From Streptomyces sp. NBC_00572 (lineage in GTDB: Bacteria; Actinomycetota; Actinomycetes; Streptomycetales; Streptomycetaceae): a DNA stretch of 64,000 nt. This document shows positions 46,456 to 55,136 of this stretch, one piece after another. The position numbers and the translations under genes are program-made. The first letter of the stretch is position 1. Each line of letters starts with the position of its first letter. Location: the NCBI RefSeq assembly GCF_026341815.1, contig NZ_JAPENX010000001.1:6758001-6822000 (forward strand), in the 5' to 3' direction. The notes below the pieces were generated by a model. That model was not told where the DNA came from and made no database searches. It saw only the letters and a list, made by a program, of their open reading frames with translations.

Positions 46456-47814
46456 TCACCGCGCCGGCGCTCCTTCGTGAGCGGGAGCCTGCGCCCCGCC
46501 GGTCGGTGGCGGGCTGAGTCGCTTCGACACGACATAGGCGACGACGACGGTGACGATGACGAGCGGCATGACGGTGAGGCCCTGCGATCCCAGCAGCAGG
46601 GTGGCCAACAGCACCGAGGTCAGAGGGAGCCCGAGCATGGTGACCGACATGGCTCCGATCCCCATCGCGAACGCAGGGGTGAGCCCCAGCCCAGGAAGGT
46701 GTGACAGCGCGATACCGCCTGCCGCACCCAGGAACATCGCCGGGAAGATCGGACCTCCCCTGAACGCGCTCAGTGAGGCGCAGTACGCCAGTCCCTTGCA
46801 CGCGACGAGCAGGGTCAACGTACCGACGGAGTATTCCGCGCTGTTCGCGATCAGCGGGCCGAGGGCGGTCTGCCCCGAGTACAGCACCTCGGTCGCGGCT
46901 TTCCCCGTGCCTTCGGCGTAGGCGATGGCGAGCCCTGCGACCACCAGCCCCATCAGGACGGTGGCGGTCACCCGGCGCCGCTCGACACGGGGCTGCGCCA
47001 GGAGGGCGAGCCGCCGGATGCCCGTGCCGACGAGGGCCGCCACCAGTCCGATGACGAGTGCCCAGCCGAACTCGGCGACATCGGGCGTGTCGGCGTGCGG
47101 GACCTCCGGAAGTGCCAGGGAGTACGTGCCGAGACCGGTCCAGTTGTCCAGGCCGGTGAAGACGAGCGAGCCGATGCCGGCGGCGAGCAGGCCCGGCACC
47201 AGGACGACCCCGAGCATCGGCCCGCCGATTCCCGACGCCTCCATGAGGAGGAACGCCCCGGTGATGGGTGACCCGAGCAGGGTGCTGACCGCGGCGAAGC
47301 TTCCGGCCGCGCCGACCACGGCCCCGCCCCGCTCCGGCAGGTCCGGCTTGACCAGGCGTACGAGCCAGACGGCCGCGCCGCTGCCGAGGGCGATGAGCGG
47401 TGCCTCGGGGCCGATGACGGCACCGAGGGCCAACGAGGCCACGGCGGCGAGGAAGATGCCGGGAAGTTCGAGCGGCTTCGGTGCGCCGGCCATCGACAGC
47501 CCCTCCGCGGGCTTGTGACCGCCGATTCCGGGCAGGTATCGGATGGTCGCTCCGACCAGCAGGCCTGCGACACCCAGCAGCGGCAGGGGCCACCAGGGAG
47601 GGGTTGCCTGGAAGCCCAGCGCCTTGGGCAGGTCGGTGTAGGTCCACGGCTGGAGTTCGTCGACCAATGCGAGGAAGCCGTACGCGGCTGCGGAGATCGG
47701 CACTCCGAGCGCCGCCGCCATGACCAGGAGCCCGACGTAACCGCGGGTCCTGACCAGGGCGAAGGGATCCGGCGGCGGCTTGCCCGGTGCTCCGACGGGA
47801 CTGTCGGCCGACAT
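46456..47814 (-). CDS. ClC family chloride channel/antiporter
   Basis: This 452-residue protein has about ten to eleven helices. Motifs match a divergent ClC subgroup: GIGGHKPAEGLSMAG (the GSGIPE region, altered), LGAVIGPEAPLIALGSGAAV (the GxEGP region with the gating Glu) and FRGGPIFPAMFLGAAGG (GxFxP). ATG 47814 is preferred since AAGGAG lies about 9 bases upstream; in-frame starts further upstream exist. The usual central Ser and Tyr of chloride coordination could not be placed, so ion selectivity is uncertain. A truncated relative lies at 27173-27355. Confidence 0.85.
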   Translation of the reverse strand: MSADSPVGAPGKPPPDPFALVRTRGYVGLLVMAAALGVPISAAAYGFLALVDELQPWTYTDLPKALGFQATPPWWPLPLLGVAGLLVGATIRYLPGIGGHKPAEGLSMAGAPKPLELPGIFLAAVASLALGAVIGPEAPLIALGSGAAVWLVRLVKPDLPERGGAVVGAAGSFAAVSTLLGSPITGAFLLMEASGIGGPMLGVVLVPGLLAAGIGSLVFTGLDNWTGLGTYSLALPEVPHADTPDVAEFGWALVIGLVAALVGTGIRRLALLAQPRVERRRVTATVLMGLVVAGLAIAYAEGTGKAATEVLYSGQTALGPLIANSAEYSVGTLTLLVACKGLAYCASLSAFRGGPIFPAMFLGAAGGIALSHLPGLGLTPAFAMGIGAMSVTMLGLPLTSVLLATLLLGSQGLTVMPLVIVTVVVAYVVSKRLSPPPTGGAQAPAHEGAPAR

Positions 47815-48141
47815 GCGCATCAGCTCCTTGGCTCGACATTCGTCGGGATCGCGGCGATTCACCGGCGTCTTCCTGACGTGGTATCACGTGGCGGGCACCG
47901 CACCGAGCGGGCTCACCGCCTTTGTGCGGCGGTGGAGTGACGGTCGTTCAGGCGGACCGAGGTCCTCGTCGGGCGGCTCACCCGATGGGGCCTGCGCCGT
48001 CGGTGAGCCGGTTCCGCCCCGGGGATGGGGGTACGCGGCGGGTCGAGGCCCACGCGGACAGCACCCAGGATGACGTGCGCGGTACGGCGGTAACGCAACA
48101 CACTCCACCCCTTGCGGGTTCCCCGTGGCGCGTCCGCGACC

Positions 48142-48194
48142 GGTTCTCTCAAGAACCCTCGCCGTACCCTGTCATGGGGTTTGAACATGTTCAA
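48142..48194. promoter_or_regulatory. paired inverted repeats, candidate operator
   Basis: GGTTCT-CTCA-AGAACC (48142-48157) is followed 24 bases later by the perfect 14-base palindrome TTGAACATGTTCAA (48181-48194). This AT-containing palindrome stands out from the GC-rich surroundings. It resembles a LexA half-site pair but with a two-base instead of four-base centre, so LexA is unlikely. Regulator unknown. Confidence 0.4.
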
Positions 48195-48417
48195 GTCTCA
48201 GCCGTCGAGGCCCCTCGCCGTTGCGGCGACTCTGTCACGTTCCGTTCGCGCACGATCGCGAGCCCGCAGTCGTAGGGGACGTTCAACGTCTTGTGGGCGT
48301 CCGTCGCCAGGTCGGCGGCATGGAGGGGCACCGCAGGACGCCCGCCCGGGGCTCGTCATGCTTCGTCCGGAATCCCACGATTCACGGCTGGCAAGCCTTT
48401 GCCATGGCGAGGACTTG

Positions 48418-48440
48418 CCGTCGTGAGGCCTTCACGACGG
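48418..48440. promoter_or_regulatory. inverted repeat just upstream of the S8 peptidase start
   Basis: CCGTCGTGA-GGCCT-TCACGACGG has perfect 9-base arms with a 5-base centre, ending 26 bases before the ATG at 48467. It could be an operator or a leader hairpin of the peptidase mRNA. No good ribosome site lies between it and the ATG, which suggests structured or leaderless-type translation control (inference). Confidence 0.45.
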
Positions 48441-48466
48441 CGTTCACGGGTCGATAGACCCATGGC

Positions 48467-51400
48467 ATGTCTTCCCCCTCTCATGCTTCCGCCTTCCGGC
48501 GCGGCCGCTGGCGGCTGATCTCGGTTGCCACCGCGGTGCCGCTGCTGGCGTCGGGGCTTGCGGTCCTGCAAGCGCCCGCACAAGCCACTCCGAGCAAGCC
48601 CACCGTTCCTGCCAAGCCCTCGGTGACCCACAAGGTCACCCTGGTCACAGGCGACGTCGTCACCGTCACCACGACGGCCGACGGCAGGCAGATCGCCGAG
48701 GTCGACCGGCCCGACAGCGCCGTCGGCGGCGTGAAGCTCCAGGAGATCAAGGGCGACCTCTTCGTCATCCCGGACGAGGCGGCGCCGCTGCTGGACACGG
48801 ACACGCTGGACCGACGGCTGTTCAACGTCACCGACCTGATCGAGATGGGCTACGACGACGCGAAATCGGCTGAGGTACCGCTGATCGCGACGTACACCCA
48901 GCCGAAGTCCCGCGCGGCCGTCGAGCCCACGGCTCCCCGGGGCAGCAGGCTGACCCGAAAGCTCAAGGGCATCCGAGGCGCCGCGCTCAGCACGGAGAAG
49001 CGGCAGACCCGCACCTTCTGGAACACCGTCGCGCCGCAGGGCAGCCCGTCGCTGGGCGCGGGCGTGGCGAAGCTGTGGCTCGACGGTCGCGTGAAGGCCA
49101 GTCTGAAGGAGAGCGTGCCGCTGATCGGCGCGCCCGAGGCCTGGGCGGCCGGCTACGACGGCAAAGGCGTCAAGGTCGCGGTGCTCGACACCGGCATCGA
49201 CGTCAACCACCCCGACTTCGCCGGCCTGATCGACGGCACGGCGAGCTTCGTGCCGGGTGAGGCCGTCACCGACGTCAACGGGCACGGCTCCCATGTCGCC
49301 GGCACGATCGTCGGTTCGGGCGCCGCCTCCGGGGGCGACTACAAGGGCGTCGCCCCCGGCGCCGACCTGTACATCGGCAAGGTGCTCGGCGGCGCCGAGG
49401 GCTACGGTCAGGACTCCTGGGTCATGGCCGGCATGCAGTGGGCTGCCGAATCCGGCGCGGACGTCGTCAACATGAGCCTCGGCGACTCCTACCCGACGGA
49501 CGGCAGCGACCCCATGTCGCAGTCGGTCGACGCGCTGTCCGCCCAGTACGGCACGCTGTTCGTCATAGCCGCCGGCAACTCCGGCCCGGAGAGCATCTCC
49601 GCCCCGGGCGCGGCCGCCTCGGCGCTGACCGTGGCCGCCACGGACAAGCAGGACCGGCTCGCGTCCTTCTCCAGCACCGGCCCGCTGGCCTACTCCGGCG
49701 GTATGAAGCCGGACATCGCGGCGCCCGGCGTGGACATCACCGCGGCCCGCTCGCAGGAGATGACCGGCGGTGGTGAGGGCCTCTACCGCACCATCAGCGG
49801 CACCTCGATGGCCACTCCGCATGTGGTCGGTGCGGCGGCGATCCTGGCCCAGCAGCACCCGGACTGGACCGGCGCGCAGCTCAAGGAACACCTGATGAGC
49901 ACCGCCAAGGGCCTGGACGGAGGCTACTCGCCGTACGAGGTCGGCACCGGCCGTCTCGACGTGGCCGCCGCCGTGCGCACCACGGTCCGCGGCACCGGAT
50001 CGCTCTTCTTCGGCAACCACACGTGGCCGCACGAGCCGAGCGACGGCGCCGTCACCAAGGACCTGACCTTCACCAACACCGGCTCCGCCGACGTCACGCT
50101 GAACCTGGCGCTGAGCGACGACGGCGGCCCGTTCACGCTGGGAGCCACGACGGTCACCGTCCCGGCGGGCGGCACCGCCGCCGTCCCGGTGACCGGTGAC
50201 CCGCAGGCCGCCTCGGCCGGCCGGCACGTCGGCTATGTGACGGCCACCGACGCGGCCACCGGGCAGCCGGTGACCCGCACGTCCGTGGCGCTGCTCAAGG
50301 AGGAGGAGCGCTACGACCTGAACATCAAGCTGCTCGGGCGGGACGGCAAGCCCGGCGCCGGCTGGGTCACGATCAACCTGGCCGGCGACTTCTGGCCGTG
50401 GCAGGTCTACGTCGACGGCTCGACCACCATGCGCATGGCACCCGGCCTGTACACCGTCGCGGGGTACCTCGACGTGACCGGCGAGAAGGCGGACCGCTCG
50501 GGTCTGGCCGTGCTGGTCGACCCGGAGACCGTGCTCAAGGACGGCGCCGCGGACGTGGTGCTCGACGCGAGCAAGGCACGCCTGCTGCAGACCGAGGCGC
50601 CGCAGCGCACCGAGGACCGCCAGCGCAAGGTCGACTTCAACGTCCACTACAAGGACCTGGACCCGTTCATGGACTACCGCAGCGCGTACGTGCTGCCGCC
50701 GACGTACGACGACGTCTACGTCGCGCCGACGGAGCCGATGAAGCAGGGCACGTTCATGCTGACCACCCGTTGGCGCAAGGGCGAGCCACAGCTCAGCCTG
50801 AGCACGAAGGGCGGTCGACTCCGGTTCGAGGCCCTGGTACAGGCGGGAAGCGCCCTGGGCACCGCCACGGACACGCTGGACGCCGTCTACGCGGGCAACG
50901 GTGCGCCGGCCGCGTACGAGCGGGTCAAGGGCAGGGGCAAGGCCGTCGTCATCGAGCGCAGCGACGAGGTCTCGCCCCAGGAGCGCACCGAGGCCGCGGT
51001 CGCGGCCGGGGCGAAGGCGCTGATCGTGGTCAACGACGGTGTCGGTCCCCTGATGGAGTACGCCGGCGAGTCGGCCATCCCGGTCGCCACCGTGCACCGT
51101 GACGCGGGCAAGACCCTCGTCACCATGGCCAAGGCCGGCATGTTCAAGCTGACCGTGAAGCAGACCGAGTACACGCCGTTCGTCTACGACCTCACCCGGG
51201 AGTACCCCGGCCAGGTTCCGGACCGTGCCCTGGTCTACAAGCCGACAAAGGACGACCTCGCCCGGATCGACGCCCGCTACTACTCGGCCACGGCCGGCGG
51301 GCAGGCGGAGGGCTACCGGTCCGACTTCACCCTCAGCCCGTCCTTCAACTTCCCCGAGCGCGAGTGGCACCCGGGCACCCGCACCGAATGGGTGACTCCG

Positions 51401-52201
51401 GGCCAGGTCTGGAGGGAGTTCCACGCGCAGGGCGTCGACGGCGGCCTGCCGTGGGTGATGGTGTCGGGGGACAACACGTACACCAAGGGCAGCACCACCC
51501 GACTGGACTGGTTCGCTCCGGTGACCAGGCCCGGCCAGAGCGAGTCGTTCGGCGTGTACAACTCCCGCTGGCAGAACTACATGACCTGGAACGTGCAGGC
51601 GTGGGCCTCGTCCAGCGACACCATGCGGCTGGGCGGCTTCCTGCAGTGGGGTGAGACGCCGACCCACCTGCAGGTCTTCCAGGGCGACACGCTGATCCAC
51701 GACAACCCGAACAGCACGGACATGCAGTGGGTGGAGGTGCCGGCGGGCAACCTGCCCTACCGCGCCGTCCTGGACGCGGAGCGGCCCGCTGACGTCTTCC
51801 GGCTCTCGACGCGCACCCATACCGAGTGGACGTTCATGTCCGACACCGTCGATTCGGACTTCTTCGAGCCGTTTCCGGTGCTGAACCTGGACTACAAGCT
51901 GGAGTCGGACCTGCACGGCGACGTCAAGGCCAACGCGACCCAGCGGATCGCGCTCAAGCCGGTGTCGATGGGCCGAGGCACCGTGCCGGGCACCGTCACC
52001 ACGGTGAAGCTGGACGTCTCGTACGACGACGGTGCCACCTGGCGGAAGGTATCCGTGACAAAGGGCCCTGACGGCTACTGGACGGGTTCGTTCAGGACGG
52101 CCACGAAGCCCGGCGGCTTCGTCTCGGTCCGCGCGAGCGCCGAGACGGGCAGGGGCTTCAGCGTCAAGAACGAGATCATCCGGGCGTACGGCCTGCGATG
52201 A
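48467..52201 (+). CDS. secreted S8 (subtilisin-like) peptidase, 1244 residues
   Basis: The signal peptide is LISVATAVPLLASGLAVLQ with cleavage near AQA (~40). A prodomain runs to ~220. The catalytic domain has Asp241 (VAVLDTGID), His273 (GHGSHVAGT), an oxyanion Asn in AAGNSGPES and Ser447 (GTSMATPH), all intact. A Fn3/Ig-like stretch follows (~510-600), then a PA-like region (~815-895: VVIERSDE, ALIVVNDGVGPLM, IPVATVHRDAGKTLV) and a large beta-rich C-terminal region. ATG 48467 is in the expected place but has a weak ribosome site. A hairpin precedes the ATG and a strong terminator follows the stop. It probably digests extracellular protein. A scrambled partial copy lies at 40357-40577. Confidence 0.95.
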   Translation: MSSPSHASAFRRGRWRLISVATAVPLLASGLAVLQAPAQATPSKPTVPAKPSVTHKVTLVTGDVVTVTTTADGRQIAEVDRPDSAVGGVKLQEIKGDLFVIPDEAAPLLDTDTLDRRLFNVTDLIEMGYDDAKSAEVPLIATYTQPKSRAAVEPTAPRGSRLTRKLKGIRGAALSTEKRQTRTFWNTVAPQGSPSLGAGVAKLWLDGRVKASLKESVPLIGAPEAWAAGYDGKGVKVAVLDTGIDVNHPDFAGLIDGTASFVPGEAVTDVNGHGSHVAGTIVGSGAASGGDYKGVAPGADLYIGKVLGGAEGYGQDSWVMAGMQWAAESGADVVNMSLGDSYPTDGSDPMSQSVDALSAQYGTLFVIAAGNSGPESISAPGAAASALTVAATDKQDRLASFSSTGPLAYSGGMKPDIAAPGVDITAARSQEMTGGGEGLYRTISGTSMATPHVVGAAAILAQQHPDWTGAQLKEHLMSTAKGLDGGYSPYEVGTGRLDVAAAVRTTVRGTGSLFFGNHTWPHEPSDGAVTKDLTFTNTGSADVTLNLALSDDGGPFTLGATTVTVPAGGTAAVPVTGDPQAASAGRHVGYVTATDAATGQPVTRTSVALLKEEERYDLNIKLLGRDGKPGAGWVTINLAGDFWPWQVYVDGSTTMRMAPGLYTVAGYLDVTGEKADRSGLAVLVDPETVLKDGAADVVLDASKARLLQTEAPQRTEDRQRKVDFNVHYKDLDPFMDYRSAYVLPPTYDDVYVAPTEPMKQGTFMLTTRWRKGEPQLSLSTKGGRLRFEALVQAGSALGTATDTLDAVYAGNGAPAAYERVKGRGKAVVIERSDEVSPQERTEAAVAAGAKALIVVNDGVGPLMEYAGESAIPVATVHRDAGKTLVTMAKAGMFKLTVKQTEYTPFVYDLTREYPGQVPDRALVYKPTKDDLARIDARYYSATAGGQAEGYRSDFTLSPSFNFPEREWHPGTRTEWVTPGQVWREFHAQGVDGGLPWVMVSGDNTYTKGSTTRLDWFAPVTRPGQSESFGVYNSRWQNYMTWNVQAWASSSDTMRLGGFLQWGETPTHLQVFQGDTLIHDNPNSTDMQWVEVPAGNLPYRAVLDAERPADVFRLSTRTHTEWTFMSDTVDSDFFEPFPVLNLDYKLESDLHGDVKANATQRIALKPVSMGRGTVPGTVTTVKLDVSYDDGATWRKVSVTKGPDGYWTGSFRTATKPGGFVSVRASAETGRGFSVKNEIIRAYGLR

Positions 52202-52212
52202 ACCGTACTGTT

Positions 52213-52242
52213 GGGCCCCGGGGCGGAGACTCCCCGGGGCCC
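52213..52242 (+). terminator. Rho-independent terminator after the S8 peptidase gene
   Basis: GGGCCCCGGGG (52213-52223) and CCCCGGGGCCC (52232-52242) form a perfect 11-base stem with an 8-base loop, 12 bases after the stop codon, followed by TTCCCCT. It has no long T run, as is common in Streptomyces. Confidence 0.85.
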
Positions 52243-52338
52243 TTCCCCTCGCACCTGCTCCCATCAGGGACTATCCAGAATCTGCCGCCGTGGCACATAC
52301 TCTCCCCGCTGCGGCAAGCGGAGGAGAGACGGTCGCCG

Positions 52339-53337
52339 ATGTTGGATGTCCTGGGCCTCGAACCCGATGACGAGCGCGTCTACCGGGCGCTGCTCGGACG
52401 CCCGAACTCCACCGCGATCGTGTTGTCCGACCAGCTCGACCTGCCGCACGCGCACGTCGACAAGGCGTTGTCCCGCCTGGTCGAGTGGGGACTCGTGACC
52501 AGGTCGGCGGACGAGCGGTTCACCGCCGCACCGCCGGCCATGGCGCTCGGCGCTCTCATCAGCCAGCGCCGGGACGGGCTGCGGATGGCCGAGCACGCCC
52601 TGGTGACCTTCGCCGAGGAACACCGGGCGGCGATGACCGGGAGCAGCATCAGCGACCTGATCGAGGTCGTCACGGGCGTCGATGCCATCCGCCATCGCTT
52701 CCTCCAGGTGCAGCAGGCAGCCCGCACGCAGGTCCGCTCCTTCATCACCGCACCGTTCGTCGCCCTGCCGCCCGACGAGAACACGGCCGAACCCATGGCC
52801 ATCGGCCGCGGCGTACGGTTCAGGGCGGTACTGGACCGGGCCGTGCTGGCTGAGCCGGGCATCCTCGACGACGCGATCGATTCCCTGCGCAGGGGAGTGC
52901 AACTGCGCGTCGCCGACCAGCTGCCGATGAAGCTCGTGCTGGCCGACGCCGACCTCGGCCTCGTCCCGCTCGCGGTCACACCGGACGGGGAGCCCGGCGC
53001 CGCGCTGCTGCACCGCAGCGGACTGCTGGACGCGCTGGACGCTCTGTTCGAGACGGTATGGCGCACTGCCGACCCGCTCGCGCTGTCGGCCACGGTCGGA
53101 GAGTCCGAACCCACGGTCGAGGTCGGTCCGCACGGCCCGACCGAGCTCGACCGCAGGATTCTCGCGCTGCTCCTGGCCGGCCTGACGGACCTGGCGGCAG
53201 CGACACAACTCGGTCTGTCACCGCGCACGCTCCACCGGCGCCTGCGCCATCTCATGGACCTGGCCGGAGTCCGGACCCGGATGCAGCTCGGGGCCTGCGC
53301 GGTGCGAAACGGCTGGGCGGAGCCCCTTCGGGCGTGA
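52339..53337 (+). CDS. TrmB-like/LuxR-type transcriptional regulator
   Basis: This is a 332-residue protein. ATG 52339 follows GAGGAGAGA. Residues ~1-90 are a TrmB-type winged helix (LGLEPDDERVYRALLGRPNS, then LVEWGLVTRSADERFTA). A middle effector-like domain follows. Residues ~265-332 are a LuxR-like helix-turn-helix (ILALLLAGLTDLAAATQLGL then SPRTLHRRLRHLMDLAGVRT). This TrmB-plus-LuxR layout is frequent next to large secreted proteases and biosynthetic genes in Streptomyces. It sits just after the S8 peptidase but behind a terminator, so it has its own promoter and could control that peptidase (inference). Confidence 0.85.
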   Translation: MLDVLGLEPDDERVYRALLGRPNSTAIVLSDQLDLPHAHVDKALSRLVEWGLVTRSADERFTAAPPAMALGALISQRRDGLRMAEHALVTFAEEHRAAMTGSSISDLIEVVTGVDAIRHRFLQVQQAARTQVRSFITAPFVALPPDENTAEPMAIGRGVRFRAVLDRAVLAEPGILDDAIDSLRRGVQLRVADQLPMKLVLADADLGLVPLAVTPDGEPGAALLHRSGLLDALDALFETVWRTADPLALSATVGESEPTVEVGPHGPTELDRRILALLLAGLTDLAAATQLGLSPRTLHRRLRHLMDLAGVRTRMQLGACAVRNGWAEPLRA

Positions 53338-53759
53338 TGGGCAAGCGCCGGCGCACCGCGGCAGCCGTGCGGGCCGACGTGGTCGTCCCGACCACTCCGT
53401 GACCAGGGATGCGTTGTCGCGCCGGGCGGCCCGGCGTGGCGAGCCGTGCGGGCGTGGCGGGCGGCCGTGCCCGTTGCACCGGAACGCCTGATGCACGAGC
53501 TCGGCATCGCCCGAGCGGTTGACAGGCCCCGTGGCAGACCGGGAAGGGGTGCTCGAGCCGTACCGACAGACACCCGTGGACGTCCAGGTGACCTACCGAG
53601 GCGCGTGCCGCTGGCTCGTAGCTGTGCGCCGGGCACACTCATCACCGGGGTGGCTGTGCTCGCAGCATGGTTCCGGCCGTGATGGCCTGTTTATGGTGCC
53701 TCGCATTCACACCGAACCCGATGGTGTGCGTCTCGGTACCAGTGCCAGGAGGGCAGCCG
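53338..53759. other. intergenic region before the MFS transporter
   Basis: These 422 bases hold no supported gene. One short + strand reading at 53491 begins MHELGIARAV, like the first residues of HypA nickel chaperones, but it loses sense at once. The promoter of the downstream hydantoin-type operon should be here. Confidence 0.5.
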
Positions 53760-55109
53760 ATGAGCGCAGTCTCAGTACAGTCCGGAACCGCCGGAGTCCC
53801 GGACGGGGTCGGCGGTCCGCAGCCCGTGGGTGCCTATTTCGAACGCATGCCGTTCGGGAGGGCCCATGTGTTGATCGCCCTCGCGCTGTTCATGGCCTTC
53901 GTCATCGAATCGTGGGAGCAGCTCGCTCTCGTCTACGTCTCCGCCGACCTCGGCGAGGCCTTCGCCCTCGACGCCGGACGGATCGGGTGGGTTCTCTCGG
54001 CCGTGGCCCTCGGCATGATCCCCGGTGCGCTCGTCTGGGGGCCGGTCGCCGACCGCATCGGACGCCGGGCCGTGTGCTTGTGGAGCCTCGGTTCGTACGG
54101 GGCCGTGGCGTTGGCCAGTGCCTTCTCGCCGAACTTCACCACGCTGATGATCACCCGGGTGCTCTCGGGGATGGCCCTGGCCGGCATCTACACCGTCACC
54201 TTCCCCTACTTCCTCGAACTGCTCCCGGTCAGGTTGCGTGGCCGGGCCGCCGTCTACCTGTCGATCGGCTGGCCGATCGGCGTGCTCGCCGCCGTGGGGG
54301 TGACCCAGGCGCTGTCCGGGATGGGCTGGCACGTCGTGGCCGTGGCCAGCGCGCTGGCGGCCCTGTGGGTGTTCGCGATCCGGGCCTGGGTGCCCGAGTC
54401 CCCGTACTGGCTGGCCGCCCGTGGCCGGCACGCCGAAGCCCGTGCAGTGCTACGGAAGCTCGGCGCCGAGGTTCCCGAGGGCACCCGCTTCACCGTCGTC
54501 GAGCCCGAGCGGGCCGGCAACCCCCTCGCCCTGCTGCGCGGACGGCTGCTCCGCATCACCGTGCTCATGCTGATCGTGAACTTCGCGTTCAACTGGGGCT
54601 ACTGGGGCCTGCAGACCTGGCTGCCCACGCTGCTCATGGAGAAGGGGCTGAGCATGTCCAGCAGCCTCGGCTTCGTCGCACTGAGCGCCCTCTTCATGAT
54701 CCCCGGCTATGTCTCGGCGTCGTACCTGACCGGGCGCTTCGGCCGCAAGAAGGTCTTCCTGCCGTACGTGACGGCCGCCGCGCTCAGCGGCGTGCTGTTC
54801 GCCTACTCCGGCAGCCTGACCGAGCTGTACGCCGCCAACTTCGCCCTGTCGTTCTTCAGCCTCGGCGCCTGGGGCGTCTGGAACACCTGGAACGGCGAGT
54901 TCTACCCGACCGCACTGCGCGCCACCGGCTACTCCTGGGCCACCGCGGCTCAGCTGATCTCCACCTCGGTCGCTCCGTCGGCCGTCGGGTACCTGCTGGC
55001 GCGTGCCACCGGGTTCTCCTCCACCGTGCTGTTCATCACCGCGTTCCTGGTGGTGGCGCTGATCGTGGCCGTGCCGCTGCCGGAGACCGAGGGCCGCGAT
55101 CTGGAGTGA
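53760..55109 (+). CDS. MFS transporter
   Basis: This 449-residue protein has 12 helices. ATG 53760 follows AGGAGGG. Motif A is VWGPVADRIGRRAV near 95; the second-half repeat is SYLTGRFGRKKVF near 325; WVPESPYWLAARGR near 205 and the ending PLPETEGRDLE are typical of the sugar/aromatic-acid carrier branch. It should import an organic substrate with protons. It heads the run with the HyuA-like ATPase (28 bases later), DUF917 and PucR genes, so the substrate is probably a hydantoin- or purine-derived nitrogen compound (inference from context). Confidence 0.9.
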   Translation: MSAVSVQSGTAGVPDGVGGPQPVGAYFERMPFGRAHVLIALALFMAFVIESWEQLALVYVSADLGEAFALDAGRIGWVLSAVALGMIPGALVWGPVADRIGRRAVCLWSLGSYGAVALASAFSPNFTTLMITRVLSGMALAGIYTVTFPYFLELLPVRLRGRAAVYLSIGWPIGVLAAVGVTQALSGMGWHVVAVASALAALWVFAIRAWVPESPYWLAARGRHAEARAVLRKLGAEVPEGTRFTVVEPERAGNPLALLRGRLLRITVLMLIVNFAFNWGYWGLQTWLPTLLMEKGLSMSSSLGFVALSALFMIPGYVSASYLTGRFGRKKVFLPYVTAAALSGVLFAYSGSLTELYAANFALSFFSLGAWGVWNTWNGEFYPTALRATGYSWATAAQLISTSVAPSAVGYLLARATGFSSTVLFITAFLVVALIVAVPLPETEGRDLE

Positions 55110-55136
55110 TAGATAGGGGCGAATGGTGACAGGATC

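Larger units (their letters stand above)
47815..48466. other. long divergent control region between ClC and S8 peptidase genes
   Basis: These 652 bases carry no convincing gene. They contain several inverted repeats (listed separately) and a ~43-base stretch at 48362-48404 that is repeated upstream of the subtilase relic at 40357-40397. The region should hold the promoters of both divergent genes. Confidence 0.6.

Noticed and set aside
48181..48194. LexA/SOS box
   Set aside because: The palindrome has a two-base centre between GAAC and GTTC, whereas the actinobacterial SOS box needs four.
53491..53522. MHELGIARAV start resembling a HypA nickel chaperone
   Set aside because: Only ten codons match; no zinc motif or hydrogenase genes follow and the frame loses sense at once.
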